The notes under the pieces are model-generated. The model was not told the DNA's origin and searched no databases. It worked only from the letters and a program-made list of their open reading frames with translations. Below are positions 1 to 12,110 of a stretch of DNA of 64,000 bases, in pieces. A program made the translations under genes and the position numbers. Numbering within the stretch: the stretch's first letter is position 1; every line of letters begins with the position of its first letter. Origin of the DNA: Blastomyces gilchristii SLH14081 (lineage: Eukaryota; Ascomycota; Eurotiomycetes; Onygenales; Ajellomycetaceae). Location: the NCBI RefSeq assembly GCF_000003855.2, contig NW_003101649.1:1-64000 (forward strand), given 5' to 3'.

Positions 1-124
1 CCCCTAATATATTAATAATTAATAATTTATATTAAGTTTTATTTTATTTTATTAATAAATTAATTATATAAATTATTTATAAAGCTTAAGTTTTTATTTT
101 TTAATTTCAAAGTTTTTTTATATA

Positions 125-675
125 TTAATAATAAAGTTATTATTATTATTATTATTATTTTATTATAAATATATATAATTAAAGACTATAATATCTATTT
201 AAAAACTTTTAATTCTTAGAGTTTTTCTAGTATCTGTAAAGCTAATTATTATATATTTATTAATTTCAGATATATAAAATTAGAAAATTTTAACTTAAAA
301 TATAAAAATCTTTTATAAATTACAGTATTTTTATTATCTTTTAATACTTTTAAAATTATTGAAAAAGAAATATAATATAGAAAAAGAAATAAAGTCTTAA
401 AAATAAATATAATAAATAGAAAAAAAAGAATAAAAACTCTAAGAAAAGATAATAATAAAATAAATATATTTAAAAAGAGTATATAACTATTGTAATAAAT
501 TATATTTAATTAATTTTTATCTTTTTATATTTAAACAGTTCTGAATTTAATTATTCTCTTTTAATTACTTAAGTTACTGATAGAAAGTTTATTAAGTATT
601 TAATTTCTATCTTAGTTAAGAATAAGAATTTTATATTTAATTAATTTAAATTATACTTCTTTTTTAATTTAATAA
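125..675 (-). mobile_element. 3' fragment of a LINE (second copy of the 20-25 kb element)
   Basis: This stretch matches 20141-20700 almost base for base apart from C-to-T and G-to-A changes: both begin with an (ATT)n run, then share 'gactataa..atctat', 'tcagatatataaaat' and 'tatatttaattaattta' in the same order and spacing. Similarity stops near 675, so this is a 5'-truncated copy, as is common for LINEs. The (ATT)n run would be the (AAT)n 3' tail on the minus strand. It contains no usable reading frame. The edges are approximate. Confidence 0.6.
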
Positions 676-779
676 TATTTTTAATTTTAATTTAATTTAA
701 TATATATAAAAATATAAAAATTCTTCTATAATAAAAAGTATAAAAAATTAAAAATATAATATTTTAAATTTATTTTCAC

Positions 780-1085
780 TATTATATGATTAATATTAAT
801 TGAGATATTAAATTTTTAAAATATTGAATTTTATTTTTCAATTAATTATAAATTAATTTCAAATCAATTGTTAATTAATTTAACTAGAAAAATACTGAAT
901 ATTACAAAATAAACAGAATTAATTCTTAATTAATTCTGCTATCTCAGTCTTAACTTTCTCTCTTCAAGCTCAATTATTCTTTCTTCATTTTTTAGCTCTT
1001 AATCTTGCATTTTCTCTTTTAACTTCTTAAGCTCTAACTTCTCTTTTTTAATAATAAGAAGCTGTCTTCTTCTTTTTAAATCTGT
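780..1085 (-). pseudogene. Distal part of the MULE-type transposase gene cut off by the Gypsy insertion
   Basis: On the minus strand, 960-1085 reads as a basic, charged stretch (KREVRA.EVKRENARLRAK) interrupted only by TGA/TAA codons of the kind C-to-T decay makes from Trp and Gln. The adjacent 838-945 carries the same 'aatcaattgttaattaa' type repeat block that sits in the introns of the transposase gene at 9-12 kb. With the Gypsy element at 1091-8893 removed, this sequence continues directly from 8894 onward. The coding assignment is inference; the shared repeat block is seen. Confidence 0.4.
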
Positions 1086-1090
1086 ATTCT
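1086..1090. repeat. Target-site duplication, left copy (attct)
   Basis: The five bases attct directly before the left LTR are repeated directly after the right LTR at 8894-8898. A 5-bp duplication is usual for Gypsy elements, so the element has not recombined since it inserted. Confidence 0.8.
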
Positions 1091-1624
1091 TGTAACATGG
1101 CGGAACTGAAGCAGTGACTAGTCAGCAGTGTCATGTAGAGATAGTTGTTTAAAAAGCTGTATAAGTAAGCTTAACTATCTTGCCTGAATAGTGAGCTTGT
1201 AGACTACAGAGTTATTGCAAGAATATCACAGATATAATACTTAGTATACTAAGAAGATTGTATAAGATATACAGTAACTCTTGTATATATTTCAGTAGAA
1301 GAAAAAACAAATCACTGACTTCTTTGATAAGAAGCCAGCATCTAGCTATTCTATATAGATAATAAGTAAATACTCTTCTCTTATTTCATAAGTAAGAATA
1401 GTCAGAGTGATATCTCAGTAGTATCTTACTATTAAGAAAAAGTAATCTGCTGATCTTATATAGAAGTAGAGTTTTCATATTCATTAATCAGATCTTTCTA
1501 TAATATATTTAAATAACATCATAGAGTGGTTAAAAACTAGTTCAGATAAGATGAAATTATCTGCATGAAAGTAATAAGCTATGTGAAATCACAGCAGAGT
1601 CTTGATATAATCAGAGATATAATA
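1091..1624 (-). repeat. Left LTR (3' LTR of the minus-strand Gypsy element)
   Basis: 534 bp, beginning tgtaacatgg and ending in a decayed terminus (gatataata) that aligns to ggtgtgaca in the other LTR. Differences between the two LTRs are nearly all C/T and G/A, in both directions, so each copy decayed separately. Confidence 0.85.
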
Positions 1625-4349
1625 ATACTCTTCTCTTTAAAAGCATAGTTCTGATATTCTTAAGATTATCAGATTAGAAATTATCTTTGTTATATAGTAA
1701 CAGTTACTAACTGATTAACAGTATATATACTGTATAAAGAAATAGATGAGTTTTTCTGCTGACTGTGTAAATCTTTCTTTTCTCATCTTCATTCAAATTA
1801 AACATGTGATAAGTGAGTTTCTTATATATTGATTTGAAATGTGAAAAATGTAGTTAATAAGTAGCTTATAAATCTCTTATTATATTCTATTCTATATATG
1901 AAATTCTCTGCAAAAGTAATGTGTTTTAGAGACAAAGTTAACAGTAGTGACAGAATTTTTTGAAAAGATTTTCTTCTTTCTATGATACATTTTTCTCCTC
2001 TCTCTCTCATCTATAATAGTGAGTGCATGAAAGCATCATTCTTAAGAGACAATAAGAGACTTATTCTGACATTTTCTAGTGAGTAATAAATGTCTTTATA
2101 ATGCAGCTGTGATCTCTGTGATCATTAAGAAAGTCAGGTTGAAGACAGAGACAGTGGCATTACTGAGCTGTGAAAGCACTGCTCTTATTATCACATCTTC
2201 TTCTTCTTCTTCTCCTGCTTCTCTTACAGCTGCAGTGATAGTCACTATATCTTGTAGTAAGATGTCATCTCTTCTGTCAGTTAGTTTGTCTGTGTCTGAT
2301 TCTTCTTCTATTCTCTCTACTGCTATTGTGATACTGTTTCCCTTCTCAGCCAACACAGTGATATATAACCCTGTGTGATCATTCAGAGAAAAACCTGAGA
2401 AGAGCTTGATTTCAGAGACAGTGACTCTGAAAAGCTTAATCTATAGTTTCTCTCCTGCAGTATATCTGAGCCCTGCTCAGAATACTACTGAGTTGAGTTT
2501 ACAGAGTTCTGCAGTTTCTTTATCTTCTCTCTGTAAGAAGACTTCAGTGTAGTCTCTGACTGACACTGCTACTTATCTGCACTATACTAAGCAGCTGAAG
2601 AAAGAGGAGATTTTATATATCTATTTCTTCTCTTACTCTCATTATTTCTGTTATACTTATAACAATAACTTCTGTCTCTCTATAAGTATTATCTCACAGA
2701 AAGATGTTATATCAGTTCTGACAAGAAGCTCAGATGTCTAAGCAGTACAGAGTAAGAGTCTCAGAGCTTCAAGTATTGATAAATTCTGTCAAGACTGAGA
2801 AGATTTCTCTTACTTATTTATAAAAGAAGATGAAAGTGTGAATCTCTGAGATAAAAAAACATCTTAGAATAACTAATCTCAAGAAGAGATCAGCTGATGC
2901 TGTTATTAAAAGCACTGTAAAGATTAATCACTGATTGAAGAGAATCTTACTTTAATTAAAGCAGATAACTGAGATATTTTATAAATTAATAAGTTAATAC
3001 TTTAAGCATTTTTTATACTCTTCTACAGCATGCTTCTTTACAGCACTGTAGTACTAACTTCTCAGCAGACAAGGATATTAATACTGAAGACTTCAATAAT
3101 GAAGAATGAGTTTGATAAAGATATGATTATTAATGAGTAGACTCTGATCTCTCTTTTTACTTTTTTAATAAGCTGCAGCTCTATTAGAATAGCAGCAGTC
3201 TGTGAATTAATAATATTAATCTTTATTAATTTTAAATATCTCTTTCTTTTCTTAACTGCTTCAGGAATTTTATACTTGTGTAGTCTCATTAAACTTCTAA
3301 AAAATTCTTTGAGAGAAAATAGAAGAAGAGTGCTATAAAGCTTATAAGATATTAACTTATTACTATGAGATTATCTCTAAAAACTCTTTAAGAAAAAATA
3401 AGAAGTCTTAAGCAGTATTTCTTACTCAATGTCTCTGATATATAACAGAGTAATCTCTACTAGCTGTCTTATAGCTTATAATCTCTTTCTTAGTATTTTT
3501 CAAATACTCAAGCAGTTTTCATGAATTCTCTAATAATGAATAATCTTCTCATTTAATAAGATATTGAAGCTTATTATAATGTATTTATTTATTCAATATT
3601 TTCTTTATAAGATATTCAGTATTACTCTTAATCTTGATATTATTCAGCTGAGATGACTTCACTCTAAAGTATTACTTATAAAACTATAAATAGAAAATGT
3701 AAAAAACAGAATAAATTGATTTTAATTCTGAGAATAATTTCAACTTATATATCTGCTTACTTATTACTCTTATTACTGAGAAAGATTCTAGTTATCACTT
3801 ACTGAGCTTCTTACACAGTCTTATTATCTTGATATTCTTTGTTAAAAGTAGTACTTGATTCTCTATTAAGAACTTCATTAAAAGATGTTTTCAATTATAG
3901 TATTCTGTCTACTGCTTCTGAGTATAATGAATACTTTTCACTGTCTTCTCATGAATTTTATTTAAAAGTTTCAATCTCACTTTTACTTCTAATACTGAGA
4001 GATACTCTGTTCTCTGTATCTGTTTAATATTCTGACTATCTATCTCTTTCTTTGAAATATTATCTGTGATGTCACTGAGTAATGAAGAATTATATTTATA
4101 ATAAGTATAGAAAGAGAATATCTTTAAGATTACATTCTTTGTATTATTATATATAAATTCAGTGATCAGAAAATGTTTGAGTCAATCATTCTGATAATAT
4201 AAATAAAACACTTAAAGATGCTGTTCTAGTGTCTGATTCTGATATTCAGTCTGGTCATCTATCTGCAGATGAAATGCAGTACTGAGAAGACATCTTATTA
4301 TAAGATAATAGTAAAAAGCTGATCAGTATTTACTGATAAAGAGAGATTC

Positions 4350-4547
4350 TTAATCTGTTATTAATAATTTCAGAGTACTGTGATCATGAATAATAATATT
4401 TAAAAACAGGTCAGTCAATTCAGAGACTTTAATCTTTTTATAAGTAGAGATATAGCTAGTTATCTTCATGAAGTGATTAATAATAATCAAAATTAAGTCA
4501 TATTCTTTAACTCTTATTGACTTTGACAGATCAACTATGAAATTCAT
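4350..4547 (-). pseudogene. Gypsy integrase core fragment
   Basis: The translation MNFIVDLSKSIRVKEYDLI followed by IIINHFMKITSYISTYKK and ELTDLFLNIIIHDHS is the usual start of a fungal Gypsy integrase catalytic domain (family pattern: a D-x-I-x-x-L-P block followed by D-R-x-T-K-M). Catalytic Asp positions read as Asn here, as expected when GAT/GAC becomes AAT/AAC. The frame stays open for only 65 codons. Confidence 0.7.
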
Positions 4548-5639
4548 TGATAGATTCTATCATAAGCTCTTTAAAACAGACAGTAATATCAACTCACTGT
4601 ATTACTTATACTACAGAATCTTTATTCTTTAACAGATATTATAAGTCTTAATATACTCTTTGATATCTGCTCAGAGCTTCTCTTAAATATATTTATATTT
4701 TAGAAGCTTCTCAGTCTTCTCTAATCTGAAGTGTCTTATATGAGAATTATTATGATGAATTTTTAATAACTTCTGACACACTGCTCTACTATAAGAAATA
4801 AAGACTGAATTATTCAGTAGTAGAAGTTCACATTCTTCTAGTTATCAGTGACTTGATTTCTTAGTAATATTATCTCACTCAGAGCCTGTCTCTTTCAAGT
4901 TCAAACTAAATTCTTTCTTCTTTAACTTCTGAATTCAAGCTGCAGTAGAGATATCTCTCTTCTGTAACTTATTAATAAATTTTAAAAATAGTTGAGTTGA
5001 AAGATTGTAGACTGTTTCATTCTTTATTAATTCAATGATTATAAGATATAATATGAGAAGCTTATGATCTTCAGTATCAGTTCTCTACAGAGACTCAGAT
5101 TTTCTTTCATCTTCTATACTGAGTTATACAGCTATCTTATCAGCACTGTTTCTGAGCTTCAGAGAATCTTAACTCTCTGCAGCTAGCTTCTTCTACAGTG
5201 ATGACAGAGATTCTTTTATAGAATTCTTCTTTACATTAATAATATTATAATCAGACTATCTAGATAGTATATCAGCAGAGTTAAGCTGATCTAAACAGTA
5301 TTGAATATAGAAATCATACTCTGAAAGCAGCTCTGCTCACCTGGCTTGATATTCTATCAAGCTCTTTGTTATCAAGAAGTAATGTAGATTTGTATGATCA
5401 GTGAGAACTTATACTGAGTACTTACTACTCTGAAGATAATGTTATCAGATCTTAAAGAATTTGATAATTACTAACATCTTCTGATCATGAGTATCATATC
5501 TTCTCTGTATAAGTGATAACTTCTTGAAGAAGAAGATCACTGATCTTTATTCACAGTATTTTATAAACTCTGTAAAAAAGTCTTCTTTCACAGACAATTT
5601 ATTATCTGTATTCTCAGAGATAATTATTCTCTGATTCTT

Positions 5640-5840
5640 TCAACATTGAAAGATCTTCAGTATCAACTGTGAAAAGATTTCACAGATCTTATTTCTGAAT
5701 GTATCAGTCTTACACTGACTGAGTAAGTTAAGATTAAAGTGATTCAGTATTATAGCATCTATAAAAGCTTGTTTTAATTCTGTAAACATCTGCACAGTGT
5801 CTTGAGTGAGAATAAACAGTTCTGTTTTCCTGTCTTTCAC
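5640..5840 (-). pseudogene. Gypsy RNase H region fragment
   Basis: A 66-codon open stretch with ELKQAFIDAIILNHFNLN and then CKTDTF, matching the connection/RNase H start of Gypsy pol, where the family has an L-K-x-A-F block and a T-D-A-S motif. Here TDAS reads TDTF. It lies between the reverse transcriptase and integrase regions in the correct order. Confidence 0.65.
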
Positions 5841-6049
5841 ACTTCTCTTTAACAGATCTGTAAGAGAGATAGTAATCTGTGAATATGTATAGATGAATTA
5901 TCTGTAGAAATTCATAAATTCTAGAAACATCTGCATCTCATGATATATCTGCAGTGTCAGTCAGTTCTCAATGACAGAGACTCAGCTTCTGTTCATTGAA
6001 ATGCTATTCATCTCAATAATATAATCTATGAAATCAATCTTCTGCATGT

Positions 6050-6330
6050 AGAATAAGCATTTTTCAGTGTTTATATAGAGTTGATACTGTCTTAAGTAAC
6101 TCAATACTTCTTGAACATGAGTATCATGTTCTTTCTCTGATTTCAAGAAGATTAGAATATTATCTAGATATACTATATAGAAGATGTTGACAAGGCTCTG
6201 CAGTGTCTCATTTATATAGATTTGAAAGATAACTGAAGTGTTATAAAGATTAAAAGATAAAACAAGATATTTAAAATTACTGTACTTGATATGAAAAGCT
6301 GTTTTTCAAACATTGTCTTCATTAACTCTG
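6050..6330 (-). pseudogene. Gypsy reverse transcriptase catalytic region
   Basis: Read on the minus strand, 6159-6170 encodes YLDN inside FYIVYLDNILIFLKSEKEHD, followed by VLSYLRQYQLYINTEKC. This is the fungal Gypsy reverse transcriptase palm with the catalytic YLDD changed to YLDN, a single G-to-A change that destroys a metal-binding Asp. The surrounding frame stays open for about 60 codons, then meets stops. Confidence 0.75.
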
Positions 6331-8360
6331 ATTCTATGATAGATATTCTGTATATCAATCTTTGAGAACATCTTTACTTCAGATAATTGATTGATCATCT
6401 TGTTAATTAATAGTAATGAATAGTAATTCTTAACTGTCATTTTATTAAGATCTCTGTAGTCTATGTATAGATGTAGTCTATCATTCTTCTTGAATATAAA
6501 GAGTATAGATGTCTCTGCTGAACTCTTTAATAAGTGTATTCAGTTCTTTGATTATACTTCTTCAAGATATTTGCACAGAACATTCAATTTCTTTACAGAC
6601 AAGTTGTAAAGAGGCCTGTATAACACTGTTACACTGTCTTCAAGATGAATCTTATATTATATCTTGATATCAGGAAACTTTGCTACTTCTCTTTCTGAAA
6701 AGACATTCTTATAATTTATAAAGAGATATTATATATATCTGTCTTTAATAATGAATACTGCTGCTAATCTTGCAGTGAGAATAATGACTTCTTTATCTGT
6801 TCTCAAGTCTTAATCACCTGCTATGTAGTATATTAACTCTATCTTTTTCTCAAGATTCTTCTGATGAAACTCTTCAGATTCCTCTATTACTGTCTCTTCA
6901 TTAGTGAGATAGTATTATCACATCTGAGTAACTTAGTTAATAAGAGAATTGTTTTCTCTTAATTATAAAAGACTCAGAATGATATTCTCATCTATAATAT
7001 TAACTGTATAAAGAAGCAGACTGCTCTTCTTGAAGATTTCTTCTAAGTCTGTGATCACATACTTTACTTAAATTATGCTAAAATGATGATATTTTGTTTC
7101 ATCAGTAAAATTTATATAGTCTGATAGATCTATCTTCTTTTAATTTGTCATCAAAGAAAAGAAATAGAATATAAAGTTAGTATTCACTCTGAAGTTAAGT
7201 AGATATCTTACTAATATCTTCTCATTCAGAGTATGCATTGTAATTATAATATAAACTCAGAGATATAAGAATTATTAATTCTTCATTTCTTTCTCTTCTT
7301 TATCTTCTGTGAATACATTTGTCAGAAGAGAAGTTAACTTTAAGAAGATATTTTCTTAATTTCTTCTCTTCTTTAACTTCTTATAATTACTGATATAGTA
7401 ATTATCAGCTCTGTAGTTGAAATAGAGATCTTTATTAAATCTTTTTTAATATTTCTTTGCAGTGAGTGAAGAATCAGAATACTTGAAATTCTTCTTTACT
7501 TTCTCTACACTGAAGCTGTTATAGTGTTATTTAGATTCTATTATTAATTGCTTAGAAGAGATCTTATTGATCTTTTTCTCAGAGAATTAATTATTCAAAT
7601 AGATTCAGAAAGTCAGGTTGACAAGCTCAGTGTAATTAATTAATGAACTCTGATATTATGATATTATTATTCACATCTTGTGAGTCAGCTTTATAAGATA
7701 AAGCTGTGTTTTTAATTGATTCAAATCATCAGTTAATTTCTCTTAATATTCTTCAAATCTTATATTAAAATCAGAAGAATTCTTATTATCTTGTTAATAT
7801 AATAAGTTGAACTACTGTGTTACTGTGAAGCTGTGATTATGATGATCTTTAATTTGATTCAGTAGAAAGTTCTTGAATTCTTTTCAAGTCATGATAGTAT
7901 TGATATACTCAAGCTCTCTTTTCTTGATAGTTTAAGTAGTTGCAGAGATGCCTTTAAGAAGGTTAATAATATATATTACTTATATCTTATAAGTATTATA
8001 CTGGCTTGAATTAAGGTGGAATTTCTGTTCAAGAGTATGAATAAAGCTGTGAAATTCAGACAAGGTGTTTCTCTTGTATCTCAGAGAATCTCTGACCTTA
8101 ATCTCTCTATCTCTATGATAGATGTAGATGTGTAGAGGCTGTGATGATGACAGAGTGATTGAAGAGCTCATATCAAAATATGCAGTGAGTTCAGAAATCT
8201 CAGATTTCTGCTGAGATAGAGATGTACACACTCTAGAAGATGATGTAGTATTTTTCTCAGAGAGTGAGATCAGATCAGTCTCAGTGTGAGTACATAAGAT
8301 TATATCAGTCTGTTAGAGCTTGACTGATTCAAACTTATAATCAGATTAAGTGATTTGAAT

Positions 8361-8893
8361 TGTAATATAACAGAACTGAAGTGATAGCTAGTTAGCAGTG
8401 TTATATAGAGATAGTTATTTAAGAAGCTGTATAAGTGAGCTTGACTATCTTACTTAAATAGTGAGCTTATAAACTACAGAGTTATTATGAGAATATCACA
8501 GATATAATACTTAGTATACTAAGAAGATTGTATAAGATACACAGTAACTCTTGTATATATTTCAGTAGAAGAAAAAATGAATTACTGACTTTTTTAATAA
8601 AAAGCTAGCATCTAGCTATTCTATATAGACAATGAGTGAATACTCTTCTCTCATTTTATGAGTGAGAATAGCTGAAGTGATATCTCAGTGATGTCTCACT
8701 GTCAAGGAAAAGTAATCTGCTGATCTCATATAGAAGTGAGGTTCTTATATTTATCAATCAGATCTTTCTATGATATATCTGAATAATGTCATAGAGTGAT
8801 TGAAACCAGTTGAGACAGGATGAAATTATCCGCATGAAAGTGATGAGCCGTGTGAAACCGCAGCAGAGCCTTGACGCGGCCAGAGGTGTGACA
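8361..8893 (-). repeat. Right LTR (5' LTR of the minus-strand Gypsy element)
   Basis: 533 bp, tgtaatataa to ggtgtgaca, so TG..CA ends are kept. Bases from about 8810 to 8893 keep many C and G (for example ccgcatgaaagtgatgagcc, gacgcggccagagg), whereas the matching end of the left LTR is fully transition-mutated. The rest of this LTR is decayed like its partner. Confidence 0.85.
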
Positions 8894-8898
8894 ATTCT
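8894..8898. repeat. Target-site duplication, right copy (attct)
   Basis: Identical to 1086-1090; together they mark the insertion point of the Gypsy element. Confidence 0.8.
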
Positions 8899-11800
8899 GT
8901 ATATATTCTGTAAGATTTGCAGATGCTATATAATAAAGAGTTCAACTTGAAGTTCTTTAAATCAATTCAGAATTGATTTAGAATCAATTATTAATTATCT
9001 TATAATTAATTAATAACTGATTTCTACACATCTGAGAGTTGATCTCTGTGTTTATAACATAGATCTTTATGAAATAACTGAATATAATGAAGATTGAGAT
9101 CTTGATTTTAATAATGAAGATATTATCTGAACTAATGAGATAGAAGCTCTATTATTATCATTTAAATTAATAATCTCATTATTATGTGAAACTTGAGTGT
9201 GTTTTTATCACTGAGATTCTAATCAATTGTCAGTCAGTTGACAATTAATTATATTATATTCAACATATCTTCTCATCTAATATAATGCTGATAATGAGTC
9301 TTCATAGTATCTGTATAATAGAAATGATGAATTCTATGTTTACTGTGAGCTTTGTGTTGAAGCATATTTCATTTATTCAGTTTTCAATCACTAATGAATA
9401 AATTGATTAATAAGTGATTGATAATTAATTGATAAATGATTAATAACTACTTCACTCATCTCAGTACTCTCTGAAGAAGACTTTAATCTCTTTCAAAAGT
9501 ATAGAACTTGTTATGAGTCCTCTGCAGCATTTGTATGATTTTGAACTGAATCATATACTGTATAAGATATCAAACTATAATATTTATTCAATTCAGAAGC
9601 AATAACATTATTTTTTTTATAAACAGCTCAATTTTGAATTTTTTCTGACTCATGTTCTATCTATCAATTAGTAATTGATTATCAATTACTTTTGAATTAC
9701 TTACAAATTAATAAATTGCATAATTTTATATAGTCATTCTGGAATTTGCAATTCAAAAGACTTATCACATGATTTCAAGCTGAGATACCTTGATTCTGAG
9801 TTCTCACTATGTTGAAAATGCTGTGGAAAAAATGAATATGATAAAAGATAAGAATATTCTTCAGTTGTCAATTAAATAATCAATGTTCAGAGTTAATAAA
9901 TATAAGATATTATGCTAGGCCTAAGTGAATTGATTAGCAGAGAGTTGTTAATTGATTATTAGTTGAATATTAATTAATTATCAGTTATCTGTTTTATACA
10001 TATATTCACAATAATTATCTGTATTCTCAATTCATGCAGATAGTTAAAAGAAACAGATTAATTCTACAGCTTTTGTACTACTGTAAATGTTTATTAAAAT
10101 AAGTGATAATATCTCTCAGAATTTTTCTGCTCTGTAAAGATTTGATACAAAATAATAACTAATCATGAATTGATTATCAATCAGTTGTGAATCAATTAAT
10201 AAATACTTTAAAAAGCACTTACTTTTTCCATGCTGAGAAAGATATGTTGCAAAGATCATCTCATTCATTTTTGAAGATTTAATACATTTGTATGACATAT
10301 CAACTTCAAAAGATGAAAGACTAAGAAGAAAAGCTACTTATTCTTTTAATATACAGATAATTATCAAATCTTTCTCATTCTGATGAACGTTCTGTACATA
10401 GTTCTATATATAATCAATTAGTAACTGATTGTGAATTGATTCAAAATTGATTCTATCTTCAAAGCTGAATTTTAATCTAGTTGAAATAGAACTTCATTAT
10501 AATTTTAACCTGTAGAAAAACTCAATAGTTGTTGTTTTTATAGTATAGCTTGAAATTGATTCATATTAATAAAACTGATGTGAATTTCAGTCAGACTCTG
10601 ACTATTATACTCATCACAAAATTTCTGTAAAGTAGAACTTTTGAGAAAGAATACTAAAAACAATCAATATTCAATCAATTGAAGAACAATTGAGAATCAA
10701 TTAGAACTCATATAATATTATATTTGATTCTTATATTTCTTAAATCAAGGTGAGAATTCAGTTCATAATTGTTGCAGGTGATTTGTTGAGAGAAGAAGAA
10801 GAATATGTATAATTTTCATAAGAGATAAACAGCATATAAAAACAGTTTACTGAATTCACTGAAATTATAATATAAAAAATAACATTGTAAGATAATTTCT
10901 ACATTGTTCTCTAATCAGCAGAATGATTAAATTCTAATAATTAATTATCAATTAATTGAGAATCAATTAATAATTAATTGAGAATTGCTTATTATAAAAC
11001 TTTCTTGTACTTCTTAATTATTTCATAACTTCACATTTCTTCTTTATGAAAAAAAGATTTTCTTACAAGATTTTTTCAAGAAATTTAATATTCATCTGTG
11101 TAACTTCTTGTACTGATCAAAAGAAGTAATGAATATAATTTATCTTGAAAGAATTTATATAAGAAATAAATAAAGTATGATATTCAGTGACATTCTGCTA
11201 ATTGATTAGCAATCAGTTATTAATTAATTAAGAGCTAAATAAATTATACAGAAATCTCATATTAATGAAAGACAGATGCACAGATTTCTGTAAATTATAT
11301 ACAGAAAGTTTCTTCTTGAAATAACACTTAAATCACTTATGTAAAGTTAAGAAATCAATTATTAATTAACTCTTAATCAGTTCTTAATCAATTAATAATC
11401 AATTCATATCTAATAGTATTGTGTTTTCTCTGATTATTCTCAATCAACTGAATACTCTTCTATAGTTATTAAATATTTATTCATATTTTCTCTGTAATCT
11501 TATTATGAGATGTAAAATATAAATTTTAATCTAAATATTAACAGACTTTGATATCAGTGCATTTGAACTTGTACTTCTTCACTCTAAAATGAAGAAAAGA
11601 GCAATATATTTCTTTAAATAAGTGAATAAAACTTTTTTCATACTAAATCTAAATCAATTATTAGTTAATTGTTAATTAATTAAGAATTAATTTAGATTAT
11701 CTATATCATTCATTATTTATGTTATTTTCTCAATATTTAAAGACTCAGTTGATATCACATATGTATATTCTTATATATAAGTCTTAGAATACTCAGGCAG

Positions 11801-12110
11801 GTCATGACTGTACTCTACTTTAAAAATACATATTAAATAAACAGTTGTATCAGTTAGAGAGATGAAAACAGACTTAATCTGTGTATTTAAGTAATTAGCA
11901 ATCAATTGAAAACCAGTTAATAATTAATTCAGTGTAAATTATGTAAATACTTATCTCATTATCAGATTCAAGAATAATCTCAGTATCAGAAGAAGAATTA
12001 TAATTATTAATAAAATTAATAAAGTCTTCTCTGTATATAAAGATTATAATGAGAGAAAAGAATTATTCTACAATTAATTAAAAATTAATTGTGAAATCAA
12101 TGATAAATAA
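8899..12110 (-). pseudogene. Decayed intron-rich MULE-type transposase gene
   Basis: Minus-strand exons can be followed across 10391-9456: exon 10391-10223 (with FEVDMSYKCIKSSKMNEM, FEVDM at 10310-10296), exon 10131-10000 (YYHLF..TFTVVQKL, SVSFNYLHELRIQ), exon 9920-9705 (INSEH..., NILIFYHIHF, ISA.NHVISLLNCK) and exon 9656-9456 (YKKNNVIASELN, NHTNAAEDS). This order, D-containing core then H-rich block then NHTN, resembles Mutator-like (MULE) transposases of fungi as I know them. In-frame stops are TGA/TAA/TAG, consistent with decayed Trp/Gln codons. Introns 10222-10132, 9999-9921, 9704-9657 and the one starting at 9455 all fall in phase 1. Exons 5' of 10391 and 3' of 9456 are present by pattern but not resolved. 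The gene was split by the Gypsy insertion and resumes left of 1086. Confidence 0.6.
8961..12103. repeat. About 14 blocks of an AATTGAT/ATCAATT repeat spaced ~150-300 bp
   Basis: Blocks of 30-60 bp built from ATCAATT, AATTGAT and TAATTAA start near 8961, 9221, 9385, 9663, 9927, 10161, 10411, 10661, 10936, 11199, 11352, 11651, 11891 and 12070. The DNA between blocks is not repeated. Where exons can be read (9.4-10.4 kb) each block lies inside an intron of the minus-strand transposase gene, between a donor such as gtaagt and a nearby acceptor. Further blocks at 838-945 lie beyond the Gypsy insertion. Confidence 0.7.

Larger units (their letters stand above)
1091..8893 (-). mobile_element. Gypsy (Ty3-type) LTR retrotransposon, complete but decayed
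   Basis: A 7.8-kb element bounded by direct LTRs (1091-1624 and 8361-8893) and a 5-bp target duplication. Coding strand is minus: 8.3 kb is the 5' side. In that direction come reverse transcriptase (around 6000-6500), RNase H (around 5640-5840, with ELKQAFIDAIILNHFN) and integrase (around 4350-4550, with MNFIVDLSKSIRVKEYD). A purine tract on the minus strand next to the left LTR (about 1628-1640) fits a polypurine tract. No primer-binding site could be read. Every frame is broken by stops of the C-to-T/G-to-A type, so it cannot be autonomous. The 1650-3300 and 7000-8300 parts hold only short open stretches that I cannot name. Confidence 0.85.

Noticed and set aside
2079..2378. Overlapping Ser-rich frames within the Gypsy element
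   Set aside because: Low-complexity TCT runs inside decayed element DNA; no resemblance to gag or pol.
8961..12103. Regularly spaced repeats with unique spacers, like a CRISPR array
   Set aside because: Repeats are degenerate, spacers are 100-240 bp and encode exons of a transposase; the genome is eukaryotic.
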